Shown here one piece after another: positions 8,432-17,297 of a stretch of 64,000 nucleotides of DNA; the first letter of the stretch is position 1; the number at the start of each line of letters is the position of its first letter. The notes below the pieces were generated by a model that had not been told where the DNA came from, did no database searches, and worked only from the letters and a program-made list of their open reading frames with translations. Location: positions 124,001-188,000 of the forward strand of contig JADJCA010000030.1 of assembly GCA_016703425.1 (NCBI GenBank), written 5' to 3'. This DNA is from Myxococcales bacterium. GTDB taxonomy: Bacteria; Myxococcota_A; Polyangia; Polyangiales; Polyangiaceae. The position numbers and the translations under genes are program-made.

Positions 8432-9229
8432 ATGCACGCCGGCATGCGCCTCGGTGACATCGAAAACCTGCTGAACAACTTCGCGCCGCCTCTTGAAGCG
8501 GAGCCTTGGGACAACGTCGGGCTCTTGGTCGGCGATCGCGAGGCGGCCGTCGACGTCGTGCTTTTTACCGTCGACTACACGGACGCTGTGGCCGCAGAGG
8601 CTCGCGCGCTCGGAGCTGGGCTCGTCGTCGCTTACCACCCCCCGATCTTCTCGCCTCTGAAGCGGCTCGACGAGGCGAGCCCCGTCTTCCGCGCCATCCG
8701 CGAAGGCGTGGCCCTCTACAGTCCGCACACGGCGCTCGACGTCGTCGCGGGTGGGACCAACGATCTGCTCGCCGACGCGTTGCAGCTCACGGACCGCACA
8801 CCGCTCCGTCCGAGGACGTCGCGAAGTGGAGACGGTACGGTCGTCGGTCTTGGCCGCATAGGGCGCCTGCCCGAGGCGATTTCGCGTCCCGCCGCGCTGC
8901 TCGCGCTCAAACGCGCGCTCGGCGTGGAGCATGCGCTCCTCGCGGGCCCCCACGACGGTGACGTCACACGAGTTGCCGTCGGCGCTGGCGCTTGCGGCGA
9001 CCTGTACAAAGATGCCATCGCCGCCGGCGCCGAGCTCTACGTGACCGGCGAGATGCGCCATCACGACGCGTTGGCGTGCGCCGCCGCGGGCCTGACGGTC
9101 GTGTGCATGCTGCACTCCAACTCGGAGCGCGCCGCCGTTCGCGCCTACGCCGAGCGCGTCCTTGCTTCCGCCGCGGGCCTCCGCGCGCTCGTGAGCACGG
9201 TCGATCGCGACCCCTTTCGCTTCGCGTAG
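8432..9229 (+). CDS. NIF3-like dinuclear metal centre protein (GTP cyclohydrolase I type 2 family)
   Basis: 265 aa NIF3/DUF34 protein, about the normal length of the short (uninserted) form. Visible hallmarks are EPWDNVGLLVGD (24-35), VVAYHPPIFSPLKRL, the helix DVVAGGTNDLLAD, LYVTGEMRHHDAL, and a C-terminal H-SNSE segment that carries metal ligands. The usual HHP metal motif reads YHP here (His69), so one of the paired histidines is replaced. Cellular role of the family is not settled. ATG 8432 or ATG 8444 (MRLGDIENLL) could be used. The start lies 14 bp from the divergent kinase start, so promoters must lie within coding sequence. Confidence 0.9.
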   Translation: MHAGMRLGDIENLLNNFAPPLEAEPWDNVGLLVGDREAAVDVVLFTVDYTDAVAAEARALGAGLVVAYHPPIFSPLKRLDEASPVFRAIREGVALYSPHTALDVVAGGTNDLLADALQLTDRTPLRPRTSRSGDGTVVGLGRIGRLPEAISRPAALLALKRALGVEHALLAGPHDGDVTRVAVGAGACGDLYKDAIAAGAELYVTGEMRHHDALACAAAGLTVVCMLHSNSERAAVRAYAERVLASAAGLRALVSTVDRDPFRFA

Positions 9230-9244
9230 ACCGGCTCCTGGCCG

Positions 9245-10408
9245 CTAGCCGCGTTCGACGTACGCCGCGAGGCGCGCGACACCTTCGGCGAAGGTCGCCG
9301 GTGGCGTGAGCAGGCTCAAGACGAAGACGGGCTCCATGGCGAAGTCGTAGAAGGCGCCGGGCTGCGCGAGGACGTCGGCGTCTTCGAGGAGGCCCAAGAG
9401 CCACTCCTCTTCGCTGCGGGTCTTCGGCAGACGCAAGGTCGCGCACCAACCGCCCTCCGCTCGCAGCAACGTCATGGAGGAGCCATCGAGCTCGCCCCTC
9501 AGGTGGGCGTAGTTGGCTCGCGTACGGGCTCGGATGGCGTCTCGTGTGACGACCCCCGCCGCGAGGAGCGCCGGCACGGCGACCTGCACCGGCGTGCTCG
9601 CCGACAGGTACGCGTCGCACACGATTTCGAGGCGCTCGGTGGTTTCACGCACGCTCGCGGCGGGCCCCGTGACGCACGTCCACGCGAGCTTCATTTGCGG
9701 GAGCCCGACGGACTTCGAGAGACCTCCCATCGTGAAGGTGAGGGCGCCTTCGCCTTCGCGCGCCGTCGTTGCCCGCGAGGCGTCTTCGTCGAAGGCGTAC
9801 TCGGCGAAGACCTCGTCGCAGACCAGCGGCACGCCGAAGGACGCCAAGAGGGCGAGCTCGTCCTTCTTGAGGAACGAGCCCGTTGGGTTGTTGGGCGTCA
9901 CCACGACGATGGCGCGGAGCGGCCGGGACGCGAAGGCCGCGCGAAGCGAGCCCATATCGATGTGCCACGCGCCGTCGTAGGCGAGCGCGTAGGGGACGAG
10001 CGTCACGCCTTCGAGGCGGGCCAAGTGCTCGAAGAGCGGGTAGCTCGGGGCGGCGATGGCGACAGCGTCGCCGGGATCGCAGAGGAGCTTGAACAAGATG
10101 GCGTAGCTCTCGCTCGTGCTCGCGGTGAGAAAGATCTGCTCCGGCGCGGGAGCCAGAGGGAGCGCCTGCGCAACGGCGCGCCTCGCGCTCAGGAGGCCAA
10201 AGGGCTCGGGCCGGTAGGTGAGGGTGGCGTCCGAGGCGAGCGCATCGCGAATGATGGCGGATTCGTAGGGAAGGCCCGTCTCCGTGGGGTTGGACACCGT
10301 CAGGTCGATGAGCGGCCTATTTTTGCGGCGCCGCGCGAGCGCCTGACTCAGCGCATTTTGCTGCCGATCGAAGCCTGTTCGTCGCGAGAACATTTTTTCC
10401 GGATCCAC
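9245..10408 (-). CDS. PLP-dependent aminotransferase, class I/II
   Basis: 387 aa fold-type I aminotransferase. Cofactor-site motifs are present: VVVTPNNPTG (168-177), VCDEVFAEYAF with Asp198, and GGLSKS with Schiff-base Lys232. The C-terminal segment where many class I enzymes have an arginine that binds the substrate carboxylate reads FVLSLLTPP, without Arg, so substrate handling may differ from aspartate aminotransferases. Substrate unknown. Start at ATG 10408 (MDPEKMFSRR) or the Met five codons later. It is divergent from the gene at 10435. Confidence 0.88.
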   Translation of the reverse strand: MDPEKMFSRRTGFDRQQNALSQALARRRKNRPLIDLTVSNPTETGLPYESAIIRDALASDATLTYRPEPFGLLSARRAVAQALPLAPAPEQIFLTASTSESYAILFKLLCDPGDAVAIAAPSYPLFEHLARLEGVTLVPYALAYDGAWHIDMGSLRAAFASRPLRAIVVVTPNNPTGSFLKKDELALLASFGVPLVCDEVFAEYAFDEDASRATTAREGEGALTFTMGGLSKSVGLPQMKLAWTCVTGPAASVRETTERLEIVCDAYLSASTPVQVAVPALLAAGVVTRDAIRARTRANYAHLRGELDGSSMTLLRAEGGWCATLRLPKTRSEEEWLLGLLEDADVLAQPGAFYDFAMEPVFVLSLLTPPATFAEGVARLAAYVERG

Positions 10409-10434
10409 GCAGAAGGGAGGGGAGGCCGCTCCAT

Positions 10435-11046
10435 TTGTACCCGTACATCAGGCCAAGAAAGGGGCCACGACCCAAAATGTACTTCACCGAGACCCACGTC
10501 CAGATCATGTCCAAGGGCCTTCTCGAGCCGGGCGAGCAGCTCGTCTCCCGCTCCGTCGTCGTCGACGCGCCTTGGTACACCTTCGGCATGTTCCTCTTCC
10601 ACAAGACCTACCTCGTGCTGGCCACGAACCAGCGTCTGGTGATGGTCGAGCACCGTCGCGACTTCTTCGGTCGCGGTCTGCGCGTCGAGAAGGTCCACAC
10701 GGTTCCCTGGAACCAGGTCTCGGAGATGAAGGTGAAGGGCCTCTTCATCAAGAAGAAGCTCCGCATCGTCGCCCAGTCGAGCATGAAGTTCTTCAAGGGC
10801 AACATGAAGATCCCGGCGCCCTTCTTCGGGCTCCTCTCGCCCGTCGATGACAACGTCCAGAACGCGCGCCTCATGGAGCAACAGTCGGCGTCGATGCGTC
10901 AGCTCGGCGCGCCGCAGCAGGGCTACGGCTCGCTTCCGCCCGGCTCGATGGCGCCGCAGCTTCAGCAGGGCCAGCAACAAGCGCAGGGTTGGCCGCAACC
11001 GCAGCAGCCCTACGCGCAGCAGCAGCAGTACTACCCGCAAGCCTGA
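10435..11046 (+). CDS. PH-like domain protein with Gln-rich tail
   Basis: 203 aa if translation begins at TTG 10435, which has a GGGAGGGGAGG purine stretch upstream; ATG 10477 (MYFTETHVQIM) is the alternative. Residues about 25-120 alternate strands ending in a helix (GEQLVSRSVVVDAP, TNQRLVMVEHRRDFFG, VPWNQVSEMKVKGL), the pattern of bacterial PH-like domains that report on membrane or lipid contacts; this is a fold inference. The last 50 residues are Gln/Pro/Tyr-rich and probably disordered. A strong hairpin terminator follows at 11133. Confidence 0.65.
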   Translation: MYPYIRPRKGPRPKMYFTETHVQIMSKGLLEPGEQLVSRSVVVDAPWYTFGMFLFHKTYLVLATNQRLVMVEHRRDFFGRGLRVEKVHTVPWNQVSEMKVKGLFIKKKLRIVAQSSMKFFKGNMKIPAPFFGLLSPVDDNVQNARLMEQQSASMRQLGAPQQGYGSLPPGSMAPQLQQGQQQAQGWPQPQQPYAQQQQYYPQA

Positions 11047-11132
11047 GCGACCTCGCCGGAGAACCTTCGGCCAGGCCGCGCGCCTCAGCGAGAACCCTTT
11101 CTCGCGGTCGGCCGGGTTTCCAAATGAAGAGC

Positions 11133-11165
11133 GGCGCGGAGCGAAGAGCTTCCGCGCCGTTTTTC
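11133..11165 (+). terminator. Rho-independent terminator
   Basis: An 8-bp perfect GC stem (GGCGCGGA / TCCGCGCC) with a 10-nt loop is followed directly by GTTTTT. It lies 87 bp downstream of the stop of the PH-like gene and points in its direction. The opposite strand lacks a comparable T run, so it mainly ends the + strand transcript. Confidence 0.8.
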
Positions 11166-11194
11166 GTTGGCGCCGTGAGGGGCAAGCCTCGTCT

Positions 11195-11608
11195 TCAGAT
11201 CCTCGTCTTCGCCAGCGCGAGGACCGCCGTGAGCTCGTCTTTGGTTACGGGACCTACCGAGAGGCGCGACTTTCGCACGAGGGCCATGTCCTTCAGCTTG
11301 GCCGTGGCCTTGATCGTGGCCAGCGTCACGGGGGTCGCGAGAGACTTCACGGGAGCGAGATCGACGGCGCTCCACTCGCCATCTTTTGGATCGGGGTAGG
11401 CGGCCTTGACGATCTTGGCGACGCCGACGATCTCCTTGCCTTCACCGGAGTGGTAGAAGAGCGCGAGGTCGCCCACGCTCATGGCGCGCAGGTTGTTGCG
11501 GGCTTCAAAGTTGCGCACGCCGTCCCAGACGGTCTTCTTGTCGCGCAAGAACGTGTCCCACGAATAGACGGAGGGCTCGCTCTTCACGAGCCATGCGGCG
11601 GAGCTCAT
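11195..11608 (-). CDS. EVE domain protein
   Basis: 137 aa, the size of a stand-alone EVE domain. It starts WLVKSEPSVYSWDTF, followed by WDGVRNFEARNNLRAM, GDLALFYHSGEGKEIVGVA and AYPDPKDGEW, the characteristic EVE/thymocyte-nuclear-protein pattern. The fold is related to PUA and YTH and binds modified bases in nucleic acid. ATG 11608 is preceded by a G run that can act as ribosome-binding site. No restriction or DNA-modification genes are next to it, so it is probably the housekeeping type. Confidence 0.92.
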   Translation of the reverse strand: MSSAAWLVKSEPSVYSWDTFLRDKKTVWDGVRNFEARNNLRAMSVGDLALFYHSGEGKEIVGVAKIVKAAYPDPKDGEWSAVDLAPVKSLATPVTLATIKATAKLKDMALVRKSRLSVGPVTKDELTAVLALAKTRI

Positions 11609-11682
11609 GGCCCCCCGCGTATCGCGACGCGTCTCGCGCGGCAAGGTTCCGCGCGGCACCCCGAGCGCAGAGCGGTCGTGCG

Positions 11683-12876
11683 CTACGGGTTGAAGTCCTG
11701 CTTCCCGTCGGGCTTGGCCGGCGGCGGTGCGGTCGTCGAAGGAGGCGGCGGTGGCGGCAAGTTCACGCCGTCGTTCTTAGGCTTCGCCTTCGGCTTGGGC
11801 TTGTCTTTGCCGTCCTTGGCGGGCCTGTCCTTGGCGTCGTCCTTGGCGGGCTGCGCCTCTTTGGGCGCTGGCGGCGCTGCGCCTTCGCCCTTCGTGACGT
11901 CGAAGGTTGGCGGCGTCTTTGGATCACACCCGGGACCAAAGCCTGCGGCGTCGAAGTCCGCTTCTGCCCGCCCGGTGCGCTCCGCGCCCTTGTCGCTCTT
12001 GAGCACGGCTTCCACGGTGACCTTGTGTTTGCCTGCCCGCGCTGGTGAGCAATAACCCAAGAGGTAGTAGCTCTTCGTCTGCGCTTCGACCTTCGTGGCG
12101 ATGCTCTCGAAGGCCGTCACGACGGCCTCCCGATTCTCCGCCAGCGCCGTGCCGCTCTTGCCGACGTCGTCGAGCGTGCCCTTCTTGAGCTCGGCGCCGA
12201 GGCCGATGGCGAAGATCTCGTGGGGCGTCTCCTTCACGGCCTTCCGAAGCTCCTCGCGCGACGCGCGCGCCGCGCGGTCGGTACCGTCGGTGAAGACGAC
12301 GAGCGTGCCGAACTTGAGGGGCGCCGTGTCTTTGGCGAGCGCCTGCTCAAGCTCCGCGAGGCCCTTGATGACGGCGCCGTTCAGGTTGGTGCTCGGGTCT
12401 TGCGGCTTGAACGTGCTGAGCGAGCGCACACCCGCCTTGGCGCCGCCGGGGTGTTGGAACGGTGCGATGGGATGGAGGCTTGCCGAGCCGTCGAAGGCGA
12501 AGACGGCGACCTTCTGTGCCGTCTCGACCTTGTCGACGAAGGCCGCCGCGGCTTCAACGACCGTCGCGGCGGCGCCCGACTCGGAGACGCTGCCGCTCAT
12601 GTCGACGAGCAGGAGCGCGTAGTGCGCCGCGGCGACCTCGGGGTTTAGGACCACTTGCTTGCTCTCGTAGGGAGAGACGAGGGCCCCGTCTTCGTAGATG
12701 CGGAACGACTCGGCCGTGAGACCACCTACGGGCTCGCCCGCCGACGACTGCAGGCGGAAGTAGACCGCGACGTTGCTGGGCCGCTGCTGCGCGGCGCGGA
12801 TGGTTCGAACTTGGAGGCCGCCGCCGCAGGCCGTGAGGCTGAGGAGCAACGCCGCGAGGAGCGAGCGAGAGAGCAC
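11683..12876 (-). CDS. VWA-domain lipoprotein
   Basis: 397 aa. Signal peptide with lipobox SLTAC. A von Willebrand A domain spans about residues 75-290 with the metal-ion site DMSGSVSES, the second threonine/aspartate region VVFTDGTD and a VAVFAFDG strand. VWA domains bind protein partners through Mg2+. The C-terminus is Lys/Asp then Pro-rich. Start GTG 12876 is selected because the signal sequence begins there and no start closer to the export signal exists. It is 122 bp from the divergent zinc-ribbon gene. Confidence 0.83.
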   Translation of the reverse strand: MLSRSLLAALLLSLTACGGGLQVRTIRAAQQRPSNVAVYFRLQSSAGEPVGGLTAESFRIYEDGALVSPYESKQVVLNPEVAAAHYALLLVDMSGSVSESGAAATVVEAAAAFVDKVETAQKVAVFAFDGSASLHPIAPFQHPGGAKAGVRSLSTFKPQDPSTNLNGAVIKGLAELEQALAKDTAPLKFGTLVVFTDGTDRAARASREELRKAVKETPHEIFAIGLGAELKKGTLDDVGKSGTALAENREAVVTAFESIATKVEAQTKSYYLLGYCSPARAGKHKVTVEAVLKSDKGAERTGRAEADFDAAGFGPGCDPKTPPTFDVTKGEGAAPPAPKEAQPAKDDAKDRPAKDGKDKPKPKAKPKNDGVNLPPPPPPSTTAPPPAKPDGKQDFNP

Positions 12877-12997
12877 GCCGCGATGATATCCCACGCACCC
12901 GGAAAACGCCTGCGTCACGGTGGAGGGCGCGTGAAAGCGGGCCGCGTGCGAATTCCCAGCGTGAACGCGCCGCGCCCCCGTGCGAGAGTTGGGGGCG

Positions 12998-13798
12998 ATG
13001 AAGCCTGTCTCCTGCTCGCACTGCGGCGCGCCGCCGGCCACGGCCGTCACCCCCGATGCGCAAGGCATGTACACGTGCGCGTTTTGCGGAAAGCTCTCCT
13101 ACGTCACGCCTCCCGTCGAAGGCGCGGGGCCGGCCATTCGCCACAATTGGGCGGACCATCTTGACGACGACGACCACGATCCTGACGACGAGGACGAGGA
13201 CGACGACGACGACGAGCCGCCGCCGCCCCGCGCCGCCGAGACGGCCGCCGTCGCCGCGCACCGGATCTCCTGGATCGTCTGGCTCGTCGTGGTGCTCGGC
13301 GTGACGGGCGGAGCCGGCGTGGGCATCACTCGCTGCACGAAGGGCAGCTCGCTGCTCTCGTCGCTCGTTTGGGATGGCAAGGAGCCGCTGCAGTGCGGTG
13401 GCAACGATCGCATCTCCGTGACCGGCGTGACCGCGAACTTCAACGCGGGCGCCGCCATCATCGCCGGCGGCAACTGCCAGGTGCGCTGCGAAGGGTGCAC
13501 CATCACCGCCGCCACCGCGGTCGAGGCCGGCGGCAACGCCCAGGTCACCATCGCGAATGGGGCCGTCACCGGCACGACGCTCCTGGCCGACGCGTCAGGC
13601 AACGCGCGCGTGACGTTCATGGGCGACGTGAAGGTGTCGGGCACCGTGAAGGAGTCGCGAAAGGGGCAGGTCTCGACGCCGACGCCCCCGCCGGCCGCGT
13701 CGACACCGGAGCCCGCGAAGGCCCAGCCCGCCGCGTCGTCGCCCGCGAAGGCCGCGCCGTCTTCGGCGCCGGCCAAGGCGAGGGCAAAGGGCAAGTAA
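12998..13798 (+). CDS. Zinc-ribbon membrane protein with extracytoplasmic beta-repeat domain
   Basis: 266 aa. ATG 12998 has GGGGG a few bases upstream. Residues 4-34 hold CSHC and CAFC, a zinc ribbon. A run rich in Asp/Glu follows at about 55-75, then one membrane helix (ISWIVWLVVVLGVTGGAGVGIT). The outer part repeats short Gly/Asn strands (IIAGGNCQVRCEG, VEAGGNAQVTIANG, ASGNARVTFMG) like a small beta-solenoid. It ends in an Ala/Pro/Lys tail. This is a typical myxobacterial architecture with no known role. The PilZ gene follows 32 bp downstream. Confidence 0.75.
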   Translation: MKPVSCSHCGAPPATAVTPDAQGMYTCAFCGKLSYVTPPVEGAGPAIRHNWADHLDDDDHDPDDEDEDDDDDEPPPPRAAETAAVAAHRISWIVWLVVVLGVTGGAGVGITRCTKGSSLLSSLVWDGKEPLQCGGNDRISVTGVTANFNAGAAIIAGGNCQVRCEGCTITAATAVEAGGNAQVTIANGAVTGTTLLADASGNARVTFMGDVKVSGTVKESRKGQVSTPTPPPAASTPEPAKAQPAASSPAKAAPSSAPAKARAKGK

Positions 13799-13830
13799 AG
13801 GTCCAAAGAACGCGATACGCTCGCGCTAGG

Positions 13831-14568
13831 ATGACGACGCGCCGACGAGACACCCGATACGTCGCGCGCTTCCCGGTGGAGCTCGTCTTCGGCAAGAAGC
13901 GCTTGTCGCTCTACACCGAGGACTTTAGCTACCGCGGGGTCTTCGTGCGCACCGACACGCCGCCGCCGCTGCGGCAGCTCGTCAAGGTGCGTCTCGTACT
14001 GCCCTTTGCGGGGCGAGCGCTCACGATGCACGGCATGACGGTGCACGTGGTCGACCACGAAAACGCTGGCGGTCGCGTGCCGGGCATCGGCATCCAGTTC
14101 TACGCGCTCGATCGCGACACGAAGGATTCGTGGGAAGCGACCGTTCGTCACGTCGAGCGCACCGCGCCGCTCGCCCCCGACCAAGCGCCGTTTGCGTTGC
14201 CCGAGCAAACCCCCGAGCTCATTCGGCGTCGCTTCCAGCGCCACACCGCCGTCCTCACCGTGCAGACCTCGTCGTCGGAGCTGCACGACCTCGTGACACG
14301 AGACATCTCCGTGGGCGGGACGTTCATCAAGACCAACGAGCCGCTCGGGCTCGGCTCGCCCGTCATGGTCTGCGTTCACCACCCCGAGAACGACTCGACC
14401 TTCATCCTCGATGGCGTCGTGCGGCATGTCGCGACCGACGGTGTCGGCGTCGAGTTTGTGGGCATCGATGGCGCTCGTCGAGAGGAGCTCCACGACTTCG
14501 TGCGCGGCGGCATCATCGTCGACGACGAGGAGCGCGTGATCCTCGAGAGCACGCGGATAAAGCCGTAG
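13831..14568 (+). CDS. Tandem PilZ-domain protein
   Basis: 245 aa with two PilZ-type domains that bind or derive from c-di-GMP receptors. Domain 1 (about 4-115) has RRRDTRYVARFPVEL and DFSYRGVFVRT. Domain 2 (about 125-235) has RRRFQRHTAVLTVQ and RDISVGGTFIKT. Both keep an Arg-rich start and D-S-x-x-G motif, so both could bind ligand; the first has FSYRG in place of the usual xSxxG. The start ATG 13831 follows a short CTAGG motif. Myxobacterial PilZ proteins act in motility, exopolysaccharide or development; the role here is not shown. Confidence 0.87.
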   Translation: MTTRRRDTRYVARFPVELVFGKKRLSLYTEDFSYRGVFVRTDTPPPLRQLVKVRLVLPFAGRALTMHGMTVHVVDHENAGGRVPGIGIQFYALDRDTKDSWEATVRHVERTAPLAPDQAPFALPEQTPELIRRRFQRHTAVLTVQTSSSELHDLVTRDISVGGTFIKTNEPLGLGSPVMVCVHHPENDSTFILDGVVRHVATDGVGVEFVGIDGARREELHDFVRGGIIVDDEERVILESTRIKP

Positions 14569-14610
14569 TCGAGGCGAGCAGACGGGAGCACGCTTGCGGC
14601 GCCGATGAGG

Positions 14611-15477
14611 CTACTGCCGCATCCAGGCCATCGCGGCGCCCGTTTCCGTCGGTGCGAGCGAGTGCCCTTGACCATGCAGCCAGAGCTTGGCGTTGTACCC
14701 GCGCGCCTGGAGCAGTCCCGTGAAGTCCTCCATGACGTGTTTGCCTTGGCCCCACGTGTTGTTCATGTCCGCTGGGTCGATGACCACGGCGACCGACGGC
14801 GAGCCCGCTGTGGCGGCCGGGATGGACGACGGATCTTGGGCGAGGCCGGAGGAGCCGAGCCCGATGGCCGTGAAGTGCTTAGCGGCGTTCGCGTCGTAGA
14901 GGAGGAACGCCGCGTAGGCCCCGCCTTGAGAGAAGCCGTAGGCGTAGCGCCTGCTCACATCGACGTTGTATTGGCTCTCAAGGGCCGCCTCCACGTCGAG
15001 CGCCGACCCGTCGCTGTTGTCGTCGGGCGCTGCGATCAAAAGGTCGCCGGGCAAGCCCTTCGCGAGCCAGACGTTCAAGAAATTGCGGCCCGTGTCGCCT
15101 TGGCCGTGAAGGAGCACGAGGAGCGGCAGCGGCGCCGCTTTGTTCGGCACGTGAAGCGCGACGTTCGTTCCCGCGAGCGTCACGTCGTGCTCGCCGGGGC
15201 CCTTGCCGCCGATGCCGCCGCTGCCGGGCCCGGGACCCGACGGCGGACCTTTCGCGTCGCTCGCCTTGCCGGCGTCGTTCGCGCCGTTGGCGCCGCCGGT
15301 TCGCGGCGTGGTGCCTGATGCGCCGGCGTCGTTTGCGCTCGCTGCGCCGGAGGCCCCGAGGCCCGCCCCTGGATCGGCGCCGCCACCGGCCCCGAGGGTC
15401 GCTCCATCCCCCGAGCCACTGCACGCGGTGAGAAACAAGACCGAGCCGCCGACGAGACCGAGGAGTCGCTTCGCCAT
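14611..15477 (-). CDS. Alpha/beta-hydrolase esterase lipoprotein
   Basis: 288 aa. Lipobox FLTAC, then a Gly/Ala/Asn-rich linker to about residue 95. The catalytic domain follows with an oxyanion motif LLHGQGDTGRNF, nucleophile elbow GFSQGGAY, and a late HGQGHS that supplies the histidine. This is the pattern of the esterase/PHB-depolymerase-like group (carboxylesterase, feruloyl or polyester hydrolases). Substrate unknown. It is predicted to be lipid-anchored in the envelope. ATG 15477 starts the signal peptide. It converges on the PilZ gene. Confidence 0.82.
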   Translation of the reverse strand: MAKRLLGLVGGSVLFLTACSGSGDGATLGAGGGADPGAGLGASGAASANDAGASGTTPRTGGANGANDAGKASDAKGPPSGPGPGSGGIGGKGPGEHDVTLAGTNVALHVPNKAAPLPLLVLLHGQGDTGRNFLNVWLAKGLPGDLLIAAPDDNSDGSALDVEAALESQYNVDVSRRYAYGFSQGGAYAAFLLYDANAAKHFTAIGLGSSGLAQDPSSIPAATAGSPSVAVVIDPADMNNTWGQGKHVMEDFTGLLQARGYNAKLWLHGQGHSLAPTETGAAMAWMRQ

Positions 15478-15569
15478 GCCTTCACCCCAGCAAGTGCGAT
15501 GCCTAGTGCGGCGCGCGAGCGTAAAAGCTGTCTCGACCGTTTGCGGAGCCCAAGCCGGGCGCGACGGCG

Positions 15570-16514
15570 CTACCGCGTGCGCGGGTAGACCATCACGAAG
15601 GCACCCGGCGTCGGGCGGTAGAGGATGGTGGCGTCGCTCTTTCCCAACGTCAGGTAGTGGCTCACCCAAGGGAGCCGCGACCAGGGCTCGGCGTCCTTTA
15701 CGTAGTCGCCCACGATGAGGTCGAGCTCCACGTAGCGGCCCGCCGTGGCCTGCGACAAGGCGGGCCCGAAGGTGTAGCGCTCGCGTCCCGCCGCGGGGGC
15801 GAGGTCGTTGTGCATGGCGCCGCCGTAGGCGAGGACCAAGGAGCCCGGCGCGGCCGTGGCCGCCAAGGCGGCCAACTTCTCACGACTGAGCCGTGCGATC
15901 AGCTCAAGCATGGCTGGAACCGCGTCGGCGCCGGCGGCCGCGATGGGCGCATAGTCGGCGCACGACGGTTTGAGCGGCAAAGGACGGATGCCGAGCGCGT
16001 TGGCGCGCTCGCCGAGCGCGATCATCTCGTTCGGGTTCGACTTGGCCTGCGTCTCCGTCACAGGCTTCTGCTGCCGTCGAACCGTCTCCACCACCTTGCC
16101 GCAGGTTGGGCTCGCCAACCAAAGCTCGAGCACGAGGCTCTCGGACCGGCCCTTTAGCGTTGGGAGCAGCTCGTCGGCGAACCGTTTGGTCGAGGATGCG
16201 ATCCCTTCCGTTCCTTGCTGTGCGTGGGCCTCGCCAACGGCCAGGACGAGCGGCTCATGGGTCATCACGAACTGAAACGCGCCGAGCGCCGTCGGAAACT
16301 TGAGGCAGCCGAGCGCCCCGCACGGCCCCGAACCGGGCGGATCAGGGCGAGCCATGTTCGACGGCTGGATCGCTGACGGCGCCTGCGCTGCAGCCGCCAG
16401 GCCGGGCTTCGGTTCGTCGGCCGGGGCTGGCGTCGGCGGTGGCGTCTTTCGGCCGCAACCGGCCGCGCCGAGCGCGAGCACCAACACGGCGGCAACGGGG
16501 CGGACCATCGCCAT
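15570..16514 (-). CDS. EreA/ChaN-like lipoprotein
   Basis: 314 aa with lipobox GAAGC. The body shows LAVGEAHAQQGTEG.... followed by ELLPTLKGRSESLVLELW, and later AYGGAMHND. A GE-x-H near the start and a second G-x-x-H toward the end is the core of the EreA/ChaN/TIKI-like clan (haem-binding ChaN, erythromycin esterase, TraB). Which activity applies cannot be told. ATG 16514 is chosen; ATG 16529 or 16508 are also possible, because none has a clear ribosome-binding site. Confidence 0.65.
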   Translation of the reverse strand: MAMVRPVAAVLVLALGAAGCGRKTPPPTPAPADEPKPGLAAAAQAPSAIQPSNMARPDPPGSGPCGALGCLKFPTALGAFQFVMTHEPLVLAVGEAHAQQGTEGIASSTKRFADELLPTLKGRSESLVLELWLASPTCGKVVETVRRQQKPVTETQAKSNPNEMIALGERANALGIRPLPLKPSCADYAPIAAAGADAVPAMLELIARLSREKLAALAATAAPGSLVLAYGGAMHNDLAPAAGRERYTFGPALSQATAGRYVELDLIVGDYVKDAEPWSRLPWVSHYLTLGKSDATILYRPTPGAFVMVYPRTR

Positions 16515-16709
16515 TGACTTAGCGCACATTGCTGGAGGACCCAATCTGCCGGTGGCGGGGGAGCCGCCCATGCGAGTCCTTTCGCACGGTTCGGCCGCCT
16601 CGCGGGGGTATTCCGGCGGCGAGGGCGAATTTCAGAGCCCGTGGGCGGAATACGCAGGGTGCTCACGGCTGTTGACCGCACGGCCCAAGACGGCCCTTCC
16701 CCAATTGCC

Positions 16710-17270
16710 ATGCCCACCATGCTTGCCTCCGTCCACCAAAACGCTCTTCCGACGACCGCTTGCGGTCCTGTCGTGGTCCGGGAGCGCGACATGCGTCGCC
16801 TCTCGACTCTCCTCGAGACGAGCCTCAACTGTCGGTACCCGAAGGAGAGCGCTCGCCTCTCGGAGGTGCTGCGCGCAGCCATCGTCGTGGCTGACGACGC
16901 CATCGCCGTCGGTACCGTGACCATGGGCGCGCAGGTCTTCTGCGAGGACCAAGACGGAGTTCGCTCGTGGGACGAGCGACCGGCGAGCTTTGATGACGAC
17001 GACGACGAGCGGCTCCCGACACGAGACGCCCCTCTGGAGAGCTCGCCGCGACTGGTCGGGCGCGATTCCAGTCACGGGCATCGCCGTGAGCTCACGCTTG
17101 TGTACCCGTGGGACGAAGATCGCTTCCACGGGCAGATCTCGATTCTCTCACCGCTCGGCGTGGCGCTCCTCGGTCTCCGCGCTGGAGAGACGGCAGCCTG
17201 GCGCGACGAGAGCGGCGCGTTTCGTCGCGTGCGCGTCCTCGACGTCACCCCCGCGCGTCGCGCTGCCTAG
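16710..17270 (+). CDS. Rnk/GreA-C-domain protein with acidic insert
   Basis: 186 aa. The C-terminal half (LVYPWDEDRFHGQISILSPLGVALLGLRAGE) is the FKBP-like domain shared by GreA, GreB and Rnk that docks on RNA polymerase. The N-terminus has DMRRLSTLLE, the typical Rnk start. Between them lies an Asp-rich insert (about 90-105) not found in E. coli Rnk. There is no catalytic coiled coil with acidic tip as in GreA, so it should bind polymerase without cleavage stimulation. ATG 16710 is the most likely start, though a GTG at 16641 cannot be excluded. Confidence 0.75.
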   Translation: MPTMLASVHQNALPTTACGPVVVRERDMRRLSTLLETSLNCRYPKESARLSEVLRAAIVVADDAIAVGTVTMGAQVFCEDQDGVRSWDERPASFDDDDDERLPTRDAPLESSPRLVGRDSSHGHRRELTLVYPWDEDRFHGQISILSPLGVALLGLRAGETAAWRDESGAFRRVRVLDVTPARRAA

Positions 17271-17297
17271 GCGCAACTGGCGGAATCGACGGTTTCG

